Shown: one piece after another, positions 1 to 8,259 of the stretch
How positions within the stretch are numbered: position 1 is the first letter of the stretch
Layout of the letters: each line of letters starts with the position of its first letter
Assembly (NCBI RefSeq): GCF_004342915.1
Contig: NZ_SLWL01000015.1
Span: 1-64,000 of the forward strand
Origin: Camelimonas lactis
Lineage (GTDB): Bacteria > Pseudomonadota > Alphaproteobacteria > Rhizobiales > Beijerinckiaceae
Length of the DNA stretch: 64,000 nt
Direction: 5' to 3'
Made by a program: the position numbers and the translations under genes
The notes under the pieces: model-generated
Told to the model about the DNA's origin: nothing
The model's database searches: none
What the model saw: only the letters and a program-made list of their open reading frames with translations

Positions 1-51
1 TCAGGAGCGTCCGCAAGGACAACGCCGTCTGCGCTTCTCTTTCCGATGCAA

Positions 52-64
52 TTGTCAAAGAGCA
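52..64 (-). promoter_or_regulatory. rRNA operon boxA antitermination site
   Basis: Read on the minus strand this is TGCTCTTTGACAA, which closely matches the bacterial rrn boxA element bound by NusB/NusE (S10) in ribosomal antitermination. It lies about 140 bp downstream of a strong promoter on the same strand (206-235). Together they indicate the leader of an rRNA operon whose 16S gene must lie to the left, outside the window. The rRNA itself is not visible. Confidence 0.75.
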
Positions 65-205
65 GGGCCGTCCAGACTACCAGACAACCGCCAGATGAAC
101 AAACCCGAAACAGGCAAAACCCCGACCACTCGATCGGTCCGTTCCGCCTGACTTTCGGGAAGTCTCCGGGAAGCTTCAGGGCCGCGCCCCGTCGCTGATG
201 AGCGG

Positions 206-235
206 CTTATAGGACCCTCCCAGCCCCAATGTCAA
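206..235 (-). promoter_or_regulatory. rRNA operon promoter (leftward)
   Basis: On the minus strand a perfect -35 TTGACA (235 to 230) is followed by an 18-bp G-rich spacer and a -10 TATAAG (211 to 206). The sequence just after the -10 (CCGCTCATCAGCGACGGGGC) is a GC-rich start region of the kind seen at stable-RNA promoters. With boxA at 52-64 the best reading is the sigma-70-type promoter of an rrn operon transcribed out of the left edge. Growth-rate control is inferred from this promoter class and is not shown by the sequence. Confidence 0.7.
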
Positions 236-630
236 CGCCACAAATCCCAAAATGCGGAAATTTGGCGCGAATGGCTCGTTTTCGATGCATTCTGCTTCGC
301 GCTGGATCACCGCATCACATTGATATGACGTGATTTTCCACGGAGCTTTCCACAAACGCCGGCGCAGGATGGATGTGGGATGTCAGCTGTGCGGCGCGTC
401 AAGGACGATGGGCAGGACCCGGAGCGGCATCCGCGCTATCGGATCTGGCGCCTCGCCCAGGATCAGCCACGTTCGTCCTGCTTTTGGGCGCCTGGATATC
501 TCCTGGACACATGGATGACTCCCGGCGACATGGATGAATGGCTGCGGAGGTAGCGCGCATCCTGCCCGCGGGTTATCTAAAGGCTGTCATGCGGGCGTCG
601 GGTCTGGCGGCGTGACGGCTGGGACCAGTA
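236..630. other. Intergenic region upstream of M23 peptidase and rrn
   Basis: This 395-bp stretch separates the leftward rrn promoter from the rightward peptidase gene. A 62-codon open frame at 330-518 has no Shine-Dalgarno sequence and no recognisable content and is not called. No tRNA, terminator or clear promoter for the peptidase was found. Confidence 0.5.
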
Positions 631-2793
631 GTGAATTCATCCCGTTTCCGGGCGCTTCAGGCCTTTCGCCGTGAGCGCCTTCAGGATCGGCGGCAAGGGC
701 AGACTGACACAGGCATGGTGCGCGACAGGTCCGACAACGCAGCAATGGACGCGCCGCAGCGCCGGCAGGCGGAGCGCCTGCACATGGCGCCTGACATTGG
801 CAATGAGCCGCCGCTCAATCCCGGCGGCATCTCCGCGCCGCGCGTCGACCGGCGCGCCGTCAGCCCACGCTGGTTCTCCGGCGCGGTTCTGACCGGGGTC
901 AGCGGCATCGCCCTGATCGGCTCGGCCATTTATGTCTCGCTGGAAAGCGACGCCTCCGTCCTGCGCACGCCCGAAATGGTCAACGCCAGCTATCGCGCCA
1001 GCGGAACGCCGGGCGAGCCGCCCGTCGTATCGACCCGGCGGGCCGACCGGCTGGTCCGCTTCGAGATTACTCCCGGCGCCCGACAGAACTTCAAATCTCC
1101 CATGACCCTGCGGGTCGGGCAGATGGAAGTCATCAAGGTGCGGAATTTCGTTCGCGTCGCCAGTCCGCTGGCCATGTCGACGGGCCAGTACGCCACCGAT
1201 ATTCCGCAGTTCAATCCGCTGCAGATGTTCACCGACAACAGCGCCGAGCCTGAGCGGGAAGCGCAGCCGGAGCCAGACGTCTCTGACGCCGAGGTGTCCC
1301 TCGTCAAAACCAGTCTGACCGGCTCTGAAACCTTCGCGTCTTCCGGTCTTTCGGAGGCCGAGGCGGCCGCCCAGGTCCGGCAGCTGCGCACAATGGCGGC
1401 GAAGCAGCCCACCGTGAACGCCCCGAGCCTGCCGTTGCCGCCCCAGTTGCTGCTGTCGCGCAGCCTGCGGCAGTTTGACAGCGGCGGCGACGCTGGCGGC
1501 GAGGGGGGCGCTTTCGGCCAGCCTTCTGACGCGCCGTTCTCGCGCATCGAAGTGCACGTCGTTCCCGAAAACCTGACCGTGCTGCCCAAGGCGACGCCGG
1601 ACGCCGCCCAGGCGGCGGACGAAGAGCTGGTGACGCTCAAAAAGGACGAAACGTTGGAAACGGCGTTACGGGCCAAGGGGGCGGATGACGAGCAGATCCG
1701 CGCCATCCTGCGGGCGATCGCGGCGAAGATGCGCATTGGCGCCATTGGCGAAGGCAACCGCCTGCGGATTCTGGTGGCGCCGGCCCCGGTTACGGCCGGA
1801 CACACCTCGACCCGTCGCCAGATCGTGCGGGTAATGGTGATCGGCGCCAACAAGGTGGAGGCCATCGCCGCACTGGACGACCGGGGCGTGTTTGTCGCTA
1901 TCGAACCTGAAAATGAAACCCCGGGTGCGCGCGCCTCCCAGCCGGATGAGGACGACGACGACAGCAGCGACAGCGGCGCCCCGCGCCTGTACGCCAGCCT
2001 CTACGAAACCGGCCTGAAGAACGGTCTGACCCGGGAAATGGTCGCCGATCTCATCCGGATCTTCGCCTATGACTTCGATCTGGAGCGCCATATCTCGCCA
2101 GGCGACCGGCTTGAGGTGTTCTTCGCCGAGGACGAAGATGGCAGCGCGCCGGAAATGCTGTTCGCCTCCCTCACGGTCAATGGCGAAACCCGCAGCGTTT
2201 ACCGGTACCAGGGGCCGGACGGGACGGTGGAATACTTCGACCGCGACGGCAAATCCCTCAAGAAGTTTCTGCTGCGCAAACCAATTTCGGAAGGCATCCT
2301 GCGCTCTGGCTTCGGCATGCGGCACCACCCGATCCTCGGCTATTCGAAGATGCACACCGGCGTCGACTGGGCCAACAAGGTGGGCACGCCCATTCTCGCG
2401 GCGGGCGATGGCCTGGTCGCCCAGGCAGGCTGGCACTCCGGTTACGGCCGTCACACGGAAATCCAGCACACCAATGGCTACGTAACGACCTATTCGCACC
2501 AGTCAGCCTTCGCCAGGGGCATCAAACCTGGCGTGCGGGTGCGCCAGGGCCAGGTCATCGGCTATCTGGGCAGCTCGGGCCTGTCGACGGGTCCGCATCT
2601 GCACTACGAGGTGCTGATCAACGGCCGCTTCGTCAACCCGATGCGCATCAAGGTGCCGCGCGGCGGCGAACTTGACGGCGTCGCCCTGGCCGAATTCCGG
2701 CGCCGGCGCCAGCAGACTGACGAATTGATGGAGAAGGCCGACGGACCGCGCGTCGCCACCGCCGCGCCCACGTCGCAACCCCAGCAGCCCTGA
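631..2793 (+). CDS. M23 family peptidoglycan endopeptidase, membrane-anchored
   Basis: 720 residues if the GTG at 631 is used. One transmembrane segment at about residues 81-104 anchors the protein, leaving most of it in the periplasm. A long variable middle section (about 105-520, with an acidic Asp/Glu/Ser run near 435-445) precedes a canonical LytM/M23 domain at about 560-690. Zn-binding and catalytic residues are visible: HxxxD (H575, D579) and HLH (656-658). The family cuts peptide cross-bridges in peptidoglycan, so a role in wall remodelling is expected; the exact bond is unknown. The start is uncertain: ATG codons at 715, 745 and 784 are in frame and none has a strong ribosome binding site. 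The gene stands alone, downstream of the rrn promoter region and on the opposite strand to gluQ. Confidence 0.88.
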   Translation: MNSSRFRALQAFRRERLQDRRQGQTDTGMVRDRSDNAAMDAPQRRQAERLHMAPDIGNEPPLNPGGISAPRVDRRAVSPRWFSGAVLTGVSGIALIGSAIYVSLESDASVLRTPEMVNASYRASGTPGEPPVVSTRRADRLVRFEITPGARQNFKSPMTLRVGQMEVIKVRNFVRVASPLAMSTGQYATDIPQFNPLQMFTDNSAEPEREAQPEPDVSDAEVSLVKTSLTGSETFASSGLSEAEAAAQVRQLRTMAAKQPTVNAPSLPLPPQLLLSRSLRQFDSGGDAGGEGGAFGQPSDAPFSRIEVHVVPENLTVLPKATPDAAQAADEELVTLKKDETLETALRAKGADDEQIRAILRAIAAKMRIGAIGEGNRLRILVAPAPVTAGHTSTRRQIVRVMVIGANKVEAIAALDDRGVFVAIEPENETPGARASQPDEDDDDSSDSGAPRLYASLYETGLKNGLTREMVADLIRIFAYDFDLERHISPGDRLEVFFAEDEDGSAPEMLFASLTVNGETRSVYRYQGPDGTVEYFDRDGKSLKKFLLRKPISEGILRSGFGMRHHPILGYSKMHTGVDWANKVGTPILAAGDGLVAQAGWHSGYGRHTEIQHTNGYVTTYSHQSAFARGIKPGVRVRQGQVIGYLGSSGLSTGPHLHYEVLINGRFVNPMRIKVPRGGELDGVALAEFRRRRQQTDELMEKADGPRVATAAPTSQPQQP

Positions 2794-2975
2794 GGCAATG
2801 GGCTCTGGCGTCTGACGTCCGGTGGGCTTTACCCCTGCTAGGGCGCCTTTAGCCAAAAGCCACGTTTGATCACGCGCGCATCTTCGCCGGCGTCCCCTGT
2901 CCGGTGAAGATGGCCGGCGGCGCGCACATGAAAAAGATCGCCAGCGTGGCCGGTCCGCTATTCCCTCACAGGCGC

Positions 2976-3845
2976 TCAAAAGCCGAGCGCGGCGCGCACG
3001 GCCTGTGGCGTCACGCCTTCCGCCCGTAACTGCCGCAGGGGCGTCGAGCCCAGGCTCTTCGCCAGCTTCTCCCCGGACGCATCGCGAATGAGATCATGAT
3101 GCAAGTAGGCCGGCGCCGGAAATCCCCACAGGGTTTGCAGCAAGCGGTGGATGGCTGTCGCCGCCTCCAGATCGCGGCCGCGCGCCACATGGGTGACGCC
3201 CTGCTGGGCGTCGTCCACGGTGACGGAGACATGATAGCTGGTCGGCGTTTCCTTGCGGGCGACGACGATATCGCCCCAGGCCAGCGGATCGACGGCAAGC
3301 ATTTCCACGTGCAGCGCGGCGTCCAGCGCCCGCATGGTCAGCGGCGCGCCGCCGGTGAGGGCCGCGGCCTGCCGCGTCGCTTTGGCCATGTGGAGCCGCA
3401 CGGCGAACGGCCGGCCGGCCGGGTCATGCGCGTCCGACCGGCAACGGCAGGTTCCGGGATACAGGAGCGCGCCATCCGGATCGCGCCGCATCTCCCCCGT
3501 GGCTTTCGCGGTTGCGGCGATGTCGGAGCGGGAGCAGAAGCAGCGATAAGTCAGACCGGCGTCCGTCAGTCGGCCGATGTATGCGCCATAAATGCCAAAA
3601 CGTTCGCTCTGGCGCAGCGGAGCGCCGTCGAAGCGCACGCCGAGCCAGTGCAGGTCCTCCAGCATGGCCGTTTCGAATTCCGGCCTGCAACGGGTGACGT
3701 CGATATCCTCGATGCGCAGCAGCAGGGCGCCATCCAGCCGGCGCGCCAGCCGCTCGTTGAGTAGCGCCGAATAGGCGTGTCCCAGATGCAGAAAACCGTT
3801 GGGGCTGGGCGCGAAGCGCAGCACCGGGCCTGCGCCCCCGAGCAT
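2976..3845 (-). CDS. gluQ: Glutamyl-Q tRNA(Asp) synthetase
   Basis: A 289-residue protein equivalent to the catalytic half of glutamyl-tRNA synthetase. GluQRS activates glutamate without tRNA and attaches it to queuosine-34 of tRNA(Asp). The class I signatures are clear: HLGH (residues 20-23, HIGH motif) near the N terminus and KLAKS (260-264, KMSKS motif) near the C terminus. Paired cysteines (CFC and CRC) form the zinc site typical of this family, and the anticodon-binding domain of true GltX is missing. The start at 3845 is chosen because AGGGAGA precedes that ATG at good spacing; in-frame starts further upstream (3866 ATG, 3872 TTG) lack one. It is a single gene, convergent with the M23 peptidase. 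Confidence 0.9.
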   Translation of the reverse strand: MLGGAGPVLRFAPSPNGFLHLGHAYSALLNERLARRLDGALLLRIEDIDVTRCRPEFETAMLEDLHWLGVRFDGAPLRQSERFGIYGAYIGRLTDAGLTYRCFCSRSDIAATAKATGEMRRDPDGALLYPGTCRCRSDAHDPAGRPFAVRLHMAKATRQAAALTGGAPLTMRALDAALHVEMLAVDPLAWGDIVVARKETPTSYHVSVTVDDAQQGVTHVARGRDLEAATAIHRLLQTLWGFPAPAYLHHDLIRDASGEKLAKSLGSTPLRQLRAEGVTPQAVRAALGF

Positions 3846-4244
3846 TGGCGTCTCCCTGTCTTCCATCCCCAACCGGTCCCCGTTTTTACGCCAGATCGCC
3901 TGAACGCCGCCGCATCGGCCGCCCTGTCAGGGGCAATATCATGGCTGTCGCGCGCCGCCAGAGAAACCCGCGCATGGCCCGGCCCTGCCTGGTCCAGCGG
4001 GCCTGCCAGTAGGTATTGGCAGGCATTTTCCCTGATCGCGGACAGATGTAAGGGAGCCTCGCGCAAACGCCAACCGGCGCCCGTCGCACGGACGCGGTGG
4101 CTTCAACGCCGGACCGGCCATTCCGGCGCGCGGGGCCTGCTCCGGGCCGCCCCACTTCACCGCTCCTTCGCTTGAAAACGCCCGCGCGATGGTCCAGCCT
4201 GACGTGGAGCCACGAAATCCGGGGCAAGACATCCAGGACGGCGC
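3846..4244. other. Intergenic region with 7-bp inverted repeat
   Basis: About 400 bp between the divergent gluQ and the AlkA-like gene. No credible gene was found. The only clear structure is a perfect inverted repeat, CCTGCCA (4001-4007), 8-nt centre, TGGCAGG (4016-4022), which could be an operator for either divergent gene. No matching LexA box (GTTC-N7-GTTC) or Ada box was recognised. Confidence 0.4.
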
Positions 4245-5414
4245 ATGCTGATCGATTCCGAAGCTGCCCTTCAGGCCAATCTGCGGGGCCTGCTGGCGCT
4301 GGATCCGGTGATGGCCGACATGCACGCGGCCGGCGTCATTCCGCCCCTGCGCAAGCGCGATGGCGGCTTCGGCGGCCTCATCGCCATCATCATGGCGCAG
4401 CAACTTTCCGTTGCCAGCGCCGCGGCCATCACGGCCAGGCTGCGGGCGGCCGTTGCGCCCTTCTCGCCGGAGAACCTGCTGGCGACTCCGGTGGAAACCC
4501 TCATCGCCGCCGGCCTGTCGCAGCCCAAGATCAGGGCCACGATTTCCGTCGCAGAAGCCGCCGCCAGCGGCCGGCTCGACTTCGAGGCGCTCGCCGGCAT
4601 GAGTGGCGAGGCGGCGCACGCTGCGCTGGTCGATGTGAAGGGCATCGGCCCGTGGACCGCCGATATCTATCTGCTGTTCTGCCTCGGCCATCCGGATGTG
4701 TTTCCTGCCGGCGATCTGGCCCTTCAGGAAGCGGCCCGCCTCGCCCTGCATCTGGAGACGCGCCCCGATGAGACGCTGATGGCGACGCTGGCCGGGCGCT
4801 GGAGTCCGTATCGCGGGGTTGCGGCGTTGATGCTGTGGGCGTTCTACGCCGTTACCCGCGGACGCGAGGGCGTCATCAGCGCGCCGGCTGAACTGGCGGA
4901 CACCGGCCGCCCCAGCCCAGGCCGGGCCTGGCGACCCGGGCGGCGCGCGGCTCTGGCGGCCCTGCTCCAGCCAGACGACAGCGCATCGCCGCCGGACATG
5001 CCCGGGTGGGCGGATATCCTTGAAGCCCTGCACGCCAGCGACGTGGACATGCGGCGCGCCGGAGCGGCAACCCTGGGCGGCCAGCTCACCGGCGCCTTTG
5101 ACAGCCGCCATGCCGGCGCGCTGGCCGGGCGGATCGCCGCCGAGCCGGAGCCGGCCCTGCGCCGGGCGCTGATGCCGGCGGCGGCGCGGCTGGCCAGCGA
5201 CGCGGCCAGCGCCAGCCGGCTGTTCGCGGCCCTGTCGCGCGTCGCCGCTAGTCAGGATGGCGGCCGGCCCGCCGACCGGCTGGCGGCGCTTGGCGCCCTG
5301 GATATCCTGACCCGCCGCCACCCGGAGCTGACGGCGCGCTGGCGACGCCTGCTCGCAAGCCTCGATGCAGGCGGCTCCCGCCGGCTGCAACAATTTCTGG
5401 CGAAGCGGCTCTGA
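4245..5414 (+). CDS. HhH-GPD DNA-3-methyladenine glycosylase (AlkA-like) with HEAT-like C-terminal extension
   Basis: 389 residues. Residues 1 to about 205 form a complete AlkA-type glycosylase: the helix-hairpin-helix VKGIGPWTA (131-139) and the catalytic aspartate in PAGDLALQEA (D157) are present. This family removes alkylated bases to start base-excision repair. The usual bacterial enzyme ends near 210 residues, but here the frame continues for about 180 more: a Pro/Arg-rich linker (about 205-245), then an Ala/Leu/Arg-rich helical part with repeats of the pattern D-x-x-R-R-A-x-A-x-L resembling HEAT repeats. Codon third positions remain GC-rich, so the tail looks coding. It may bind DNA or a partner; no function is established. 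A GCCCCCC/GGGGGGC inverted repeat follows the stop. Confidence 0.83.
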   Translation: MLIDSEAALQANLRGLLALDPVMADMHAAGVIPPLRKRDGGFGGLIAIIMAQQLSVASAAAITARLRAAVAPFSPENLLATPVETLIAAGLSQPKIRATISVAEAAASGRLDFEALAGMSGEAAHAALVDVKGIGPWTADIYLLFCLGHPDVFPAGDLALQEAARLALHLETRPDETLMATLAGRWSPYRGVAALMLWAFYAVTRGREGVISAPAELADTGRPSPGRAWRPGRRAALAALLQPDDSASPPDMPGWADILEALHASDVDMRRAGAATLGGQLTGAFDSRHAGALAGRIAAEPEPALRRALMPAAARLASDAASASRLFAALSRVAASQDGGRPADRLAALGALDILTRRHPELTARWRRLLASLDAGGSRRLQQFLAKRL

Positions 5415-5802
5415 CGCGCCGCACGCGGGTGAGCCACGCCTTGAGCCCCCCGGGGTCCCTCGCACAAGGGGGGCAAAACTTTGCTCCAGCCTGAACGGAC
5501 CTGGCCCTGCGCGCCGGGGGCGCCAGCGTTTTGCATGCGGTCTCACCCTGCTGCATCTTGCCGCGCCCCGCTACCGCAAGCGCGCCTGCGGGCCAATCTC
5601 AGCCCCTGGCTCAGACGGCGGCGCGCGGCCTGCTCGCGCCCCGCGCTGCGGCGACGAGCGGCGCGCCATCGGGGCATAGGCGCGACGGCCAGCCGGCAAC
5701 GTCATGGAGGCGCCGTGACCCGGCGCCATTTTTGCCTTGTGAATCGGGCCTAACCCGCGGGGCGCGCAACTGGCGCGCCTGCGCCAACAGGGGAGATGGT
5801 TC
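5415..5802. other. Intergenic region after the glycosylase gene
   Basis: 388 bp between two plus-strand genes. It contains a GCCCCCC/GGGGGGC inverted repeat (5445-5451 with 5468-5474), without a T-run, and an intrinsic terminator at 5709-5733. Open frames here exist on both strands because of the high GC content, but none has a convincing ribosome binding site or motif. Confidence 0.45.
5709..5733 (+). terminator. Intrinsic terminator
   Basis: Stem GGCGCCG (5709-5715), loop TGACC, stem CGGCGCC (5721-5727), then ATTTTT (5728-5733). It lies 295 bp after the glycosylase stop and 70 bp before the esterase start, so it probably ends read-through transcription from upstream. Confidence 0.5.
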
Positions 5803-6519
5803 ATGGCTACACGGTTTGATGACGTTTCGGCGAACTGCCCCCGCCTGATGCCCGAGGGCAACCCGGTGCGCCGTCTGGTGGTTCTGCTGCACGGGGTCGC
5901 GTCCGACGCCAGCCAATTGTTCCGCCTGGCCCAGGACTGGCGCCGCCTGCTGCCTGACACCGCCTTTGTCGCCCCTAACGGCCCGCAGCCATGCCCGGAC
6001 GCCGATGGGTCGCGGCAATGGTTCCCCCTGCCCTCGTTTGAGCCCGCCGTCCGGCGCGCGGGCGTTGCCGCCGCCGCGCCGGCGCTGGACGCCTGGCTGA
6101 ACCAGGAACGCGACCGACACCAGTTGCGCGACAGCGACATCGCCCTGGTGGGGTTCAGCCAGGGCGCGCTGATGGCGCTCGCCGTCGGTCTGCGCCGCTC
6201 CCGGCCCATCGCCGCCATTGTCAGCTTCTCCGGCATTCTGGTGGACGCCGACCAGCCGGAGGCCGGGGGGCTGCCCAGGGACATCGCCAGCCGCCCGCCC
6301 GTGCTGCTGGTGCACGGCGCCGACGACACCGTGATTCCGCCCCAGGCGCTGGAACTGACCGCCCGCGTGCTGACAGCCGCCGGCGTGCCGCATCAGGGGC
6401 AGGTGCTGAAGGGCGTCGGCCACGCCCCTGGGGCGCGCGGCGTCATTTCCGCCGGCCGTTTCCTGGCCCGGGCTTTCGGCTTGCCAGAGCGGCCGCCAAG
6501 CCGCCGGCAGGTTATATAA
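5803..6519 (+). CDS. Alpha/beta hydrolase, phospholipase/carboxylesterase family
   Basis: 238 residues in the YpfH/carboxylesterase branch of the alpha/beta-hydrolase fold. The triad is visible: nucleophile S119 in GFSQGA, acid D174 or D175 in GADDTVIP, and H207 in GVGHAPG; the oxyanion strand is LLHGVASDAS near the N terminus. The family hydrolyses short-chain esters or lysophospholipids in the cytoplasm; the substrate here is unknown. The ATG at 5803 follows GGGGAGATGG. The last five codons and the stop lie inside the first copy of a 22-bp tandem repeat, so the C terminus (PPSRRQVI) may have been reshaped by that repeat. Confidence 0.82.
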   Translation: MATRFDDVSANCPRLMPEGNPVRRLVVLLHGVASDASQLFRLAQDWRRLLPDTAFVAPNGPQPCPDADGSRQWFPLPSFEPAVRRAGVAAAAPALDAWLNQERDRHQLRDSDIALVGFSQGALMALAVGLRRSRPIAAIVSFSGILVDADQPEAGGLPRDIASRPPVLLVHGADDTVIPPQALELTARVLTAAGVPHQGQVLKGVGHAPGARGVISAGRFLARAFGLPERPPSRRQVI

Positions 6520-6599
6520 AAGCCGCCGGCAGGCTGTATAAAGGTCGCCGGCAGGCTGTATAAAGGCCGCCGGCAGGCTGTGTAAGTCGCCGGCTGGCC
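6499..6599. repeat. 22-bp tandem repeat array, about 4.6 copies
   Basis: Units at 6499-6520, 6521-6542, 6543-6564, 6565-6584 (20 bp) and a partial 6585-6599. The consensus is AGCCGCCGGCAGGCTGTATAAA. Each unit pairs a GCCGGC palindrome with a TATAAA stretch, which is AT-rich for this genome. The array overlaps the 3' end of the esterase gene and runs to 17 bp before the end of the convergent aldolase gene. It could be a slippage-prone array or serve as a bidirectional 3' structure. Confidence 0.85.
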
Positions 6600-6615
6600 A
6601 AACAAGTCCGGGCCG

Positions 6616-7389
6616 TTACTGGCCGCGCGCCGTTTTCACGGCGCTGTCGGCGGCGGCGCGCAACAGCGCCCCGTCGCCGGAGACAGCAACGAAGGCAAAA
6701 CCCGCCTGCGCCAGGGCGCGGGCCCGCTCCGGCGTCACCGCGTAGACGCAGGGCGTCTTGCCCGCCGCCCGGCAGCGGGCGACCACATGCGCCAGCGCCT
6801 GTTCCACCTCCGCCGATTGCGGGTCCATCAGCGCGCCGCCCGAGAGGGCGATCGACAGATCCGCCGGCCCGACGAACACGCCGTCGATGCCGTCAACCGC
6901 CAGGATGCCGTCGAGCGCCGCCAGCGCCTCTCGCGTCTCCACCATGGCGAACACCGGCAACAGGCTGTTGGCCCGGGCCAGGTAGCCGGCGTTGTCGAGA
7001 CCGCTGAAGAAACGCGATTCGCCCGGCCCCCAGCTCCGCCCGCCAACCGGCGGAAACTTGCAAAACGCCGCCAGCGCCCGCGCGTCGGCGACGCTGTTGA
7101 TCATCGGCGCGATGATGGCGGACAGGCCGGCGTCGAGCAGCCGCGACGCCGTGGCGAAGTCGCCGACCGGAATGCGCGCCACGGCCGGTTTGCCTGCGGC
7201 CAGCACCAGCGGCGCCGCCCGCGTCACCGCGGCGAAGTCGATGGCGCCGTGCTGCATGTCAAAGGTCACGGCGTCAAAGCTGGAGCGCGCCAGGGTCGCC
7301 GCGATCTGCGGCTCGCCCATGCCGATCCATGCCGAGAACACCGGACCGCCATGGCGCAATCCGTCGGTGAGAGCCTGGTAAACTGACAT
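6616..7389 (-). CDS. HpcH/HpaI family aldolase
   Basis: 257 residues. The protein matches the class II, metal-dependent HpcH/HpaI aldolases that cleave 4-hydroxy-2-oxo acids to pyruvate plus an aldehyde. Family signatures include FDMQHGAIDF near residues 43-52, the substrate arginine segment in VARIPVGD, and the VFVGPADLSIALS metal/phosphate loop near 170-182. The ATG at 7389 is preceded by GGAG at proper spacing. It is the second gene of a minus-strand pair, 29 bp after the HAD hydrolase, so the two may act in one catabolic route; the substrate is not identifiable. Confidence 0.87.
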   Translation of the reverse strand: MSVYQALTDGLRHGGPVFSAWIGMGEPQIAATLARSSFDAVTFDMQHGAIDFAAVTRAAPLVLAAGKPAVARIPVGDFATASRLLDAGLSAIIAPMINSVADARALAAFCKFPPVGGRSWGPGESRFFSGLDNAGYLARANSLLPVFAMVETREALAALDGILAVDGIDGVFVGPADLSIALSGGALMDPQSAEVEQALAHVVARCRAAGKTPCVYAVTPERARALAQAGFAFVAVSGDGALLRAAADSAVKTARGQ

Positions 7390-7418
7390 GCCGCGCTCCG
7401 GTCGTGGGTTGAAGCGGT

Positions 7419-8045
7419 TTAGCCCAGCGGGAAACCGACGGCGCGCTCGAGCTCGGTCAGCGCCACCGCCGGATCGATCACCTTGATGGTGGTCATGCCC
7501 AGTTCGCGCGCCGGCTTCAGATTGACGCCAAGGTCATCGAGATAGACGCAGCGGGCCGGATCGACGCCGAGCCTGTCGGTCATCATGGTGTAGATGCGCG
7601 GATCGGGCTTGCGCATGCCAAGCTTCGCGCTCTCGATGACTTCATGGAACAGCGCCATGACGTCGGCCTTGTAGACGGATTTGGGATTGTCGGTGGCGCT
7701 GACCACCAGATTGTTGGTGATGCAGCCGGTCTTCATGCGCGCCGCAATGCGGCGCAGCGCCTCGACCATCTCCGGGCGGATATCGCCGCCAAGCAACTCG
7801 AACATGTCGCGGCCGGGCACCTCGTGGCCGAGCGCCCTGCTCTCCTCCGCGAACAGCCGGTCGAACGTATCGTTGTCGATCTCGTTCCGCTCGACCTTCG
7901 CCCAGGCATTGTCGAGATGGTTGGCGGCGTTGACGCCGCGCAGGAAGTCCTTCGGCAGGCCCCGCTCCGCTTCATAACGGTTGAACGCCTCGAACGGGCT
8001 GGACGAAATAACGCCGCCAAAATCCCAGATAACTGCTTCGATCAC
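7419..8045 (-). CDS. HAD superfamily (subfamily IA) hydrolase
   Basis: 208 residues from the GTG at 8045. This start is chosen because a consensus AGGAGG (8054-8059) lies 8 bp upstream; a longer frame from 8084 has no such site. Motif I is WDFGGV (D8), with glycine rather than aspartate at the +2 position, as in YihX-like and epoxide-hydrolase N-terminal HAD proteins. Motif II is CITNN, motif III the lysine in MRKPDPRIY, and motif IV VYLDDLGVN. A phosphatase acting on a small metabolite is likely, but the substrate is unknown. It is cotranscribed with the aldolase downstream. Confidence 0.83.
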   Translation of the reverse strand: MIEAVIWDFGGVISSSPFEAFNRYEAERGLPKDFLRGVNAANHLDNAWAKVERNEIDNDTFDRLFAEESRALGHEVPGRDMFELLGGDIRPEMVEALRRIAARMKTGCITNNLVVSATDNPKSVYKADVMALFHEVIESAKLGMRKPDPRIYTMMTDRLGVDPARCVYLDDLGVNLKPARELGMTTIKVIDPAVALTELERAVGFPLG

Positions 8046-8172
8046 GCCTGTTTCCTCCTGGGAACGGGCCAGTCGCCCATTCACTGCCGGTTTTCACGGC
8101 GTTGTAGAATGCAATCGCAGTTCGGGGAAGTGCGGCGGACGTGGGACGGCGCCGTGCGCCCGTCCCGACCGT

Positions 8173-8206
8173 CACAAAATATTTGCACAAAAACGCCCGC
8201 ACAAAA
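8173..8206. promoter_or_regulatory. Three direct repeats CACAAAA upstream of HAD gene
   Basis: CACAAAA occurs at 8173-8179, 8186-8192 and 8200-8206, spaced 13 and 14 bp, in an otherwise GC-rich region. On the minus strand the middle can be read as a weak promoter, TTGTGC, 17 bp, TATTTT, pointing to the HAD-aldolase pair. A regulator binding in tandem is possible. A GC-rich imperfect hairpin lies just downstream of it on that strand (8143-8166). Confidence 0.35.
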
Positions 8207-8259
8207 CGCGTGAGCGCGGCGAACGCATGGGCTACGCCAGGCCGCCCGCCACGCGTCGC

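Noticed and set aside
330-518. 62-codon open frame
   Set aside because: No ribosome binding site, no motif; a chance frame in GC-rich DNA.
3939-5546. 535-codon minus-strand open frame
   Set aside because: Antisense to the glycosylase gene; Arg/Gly/Pro-rich composition typical of shadow frames.
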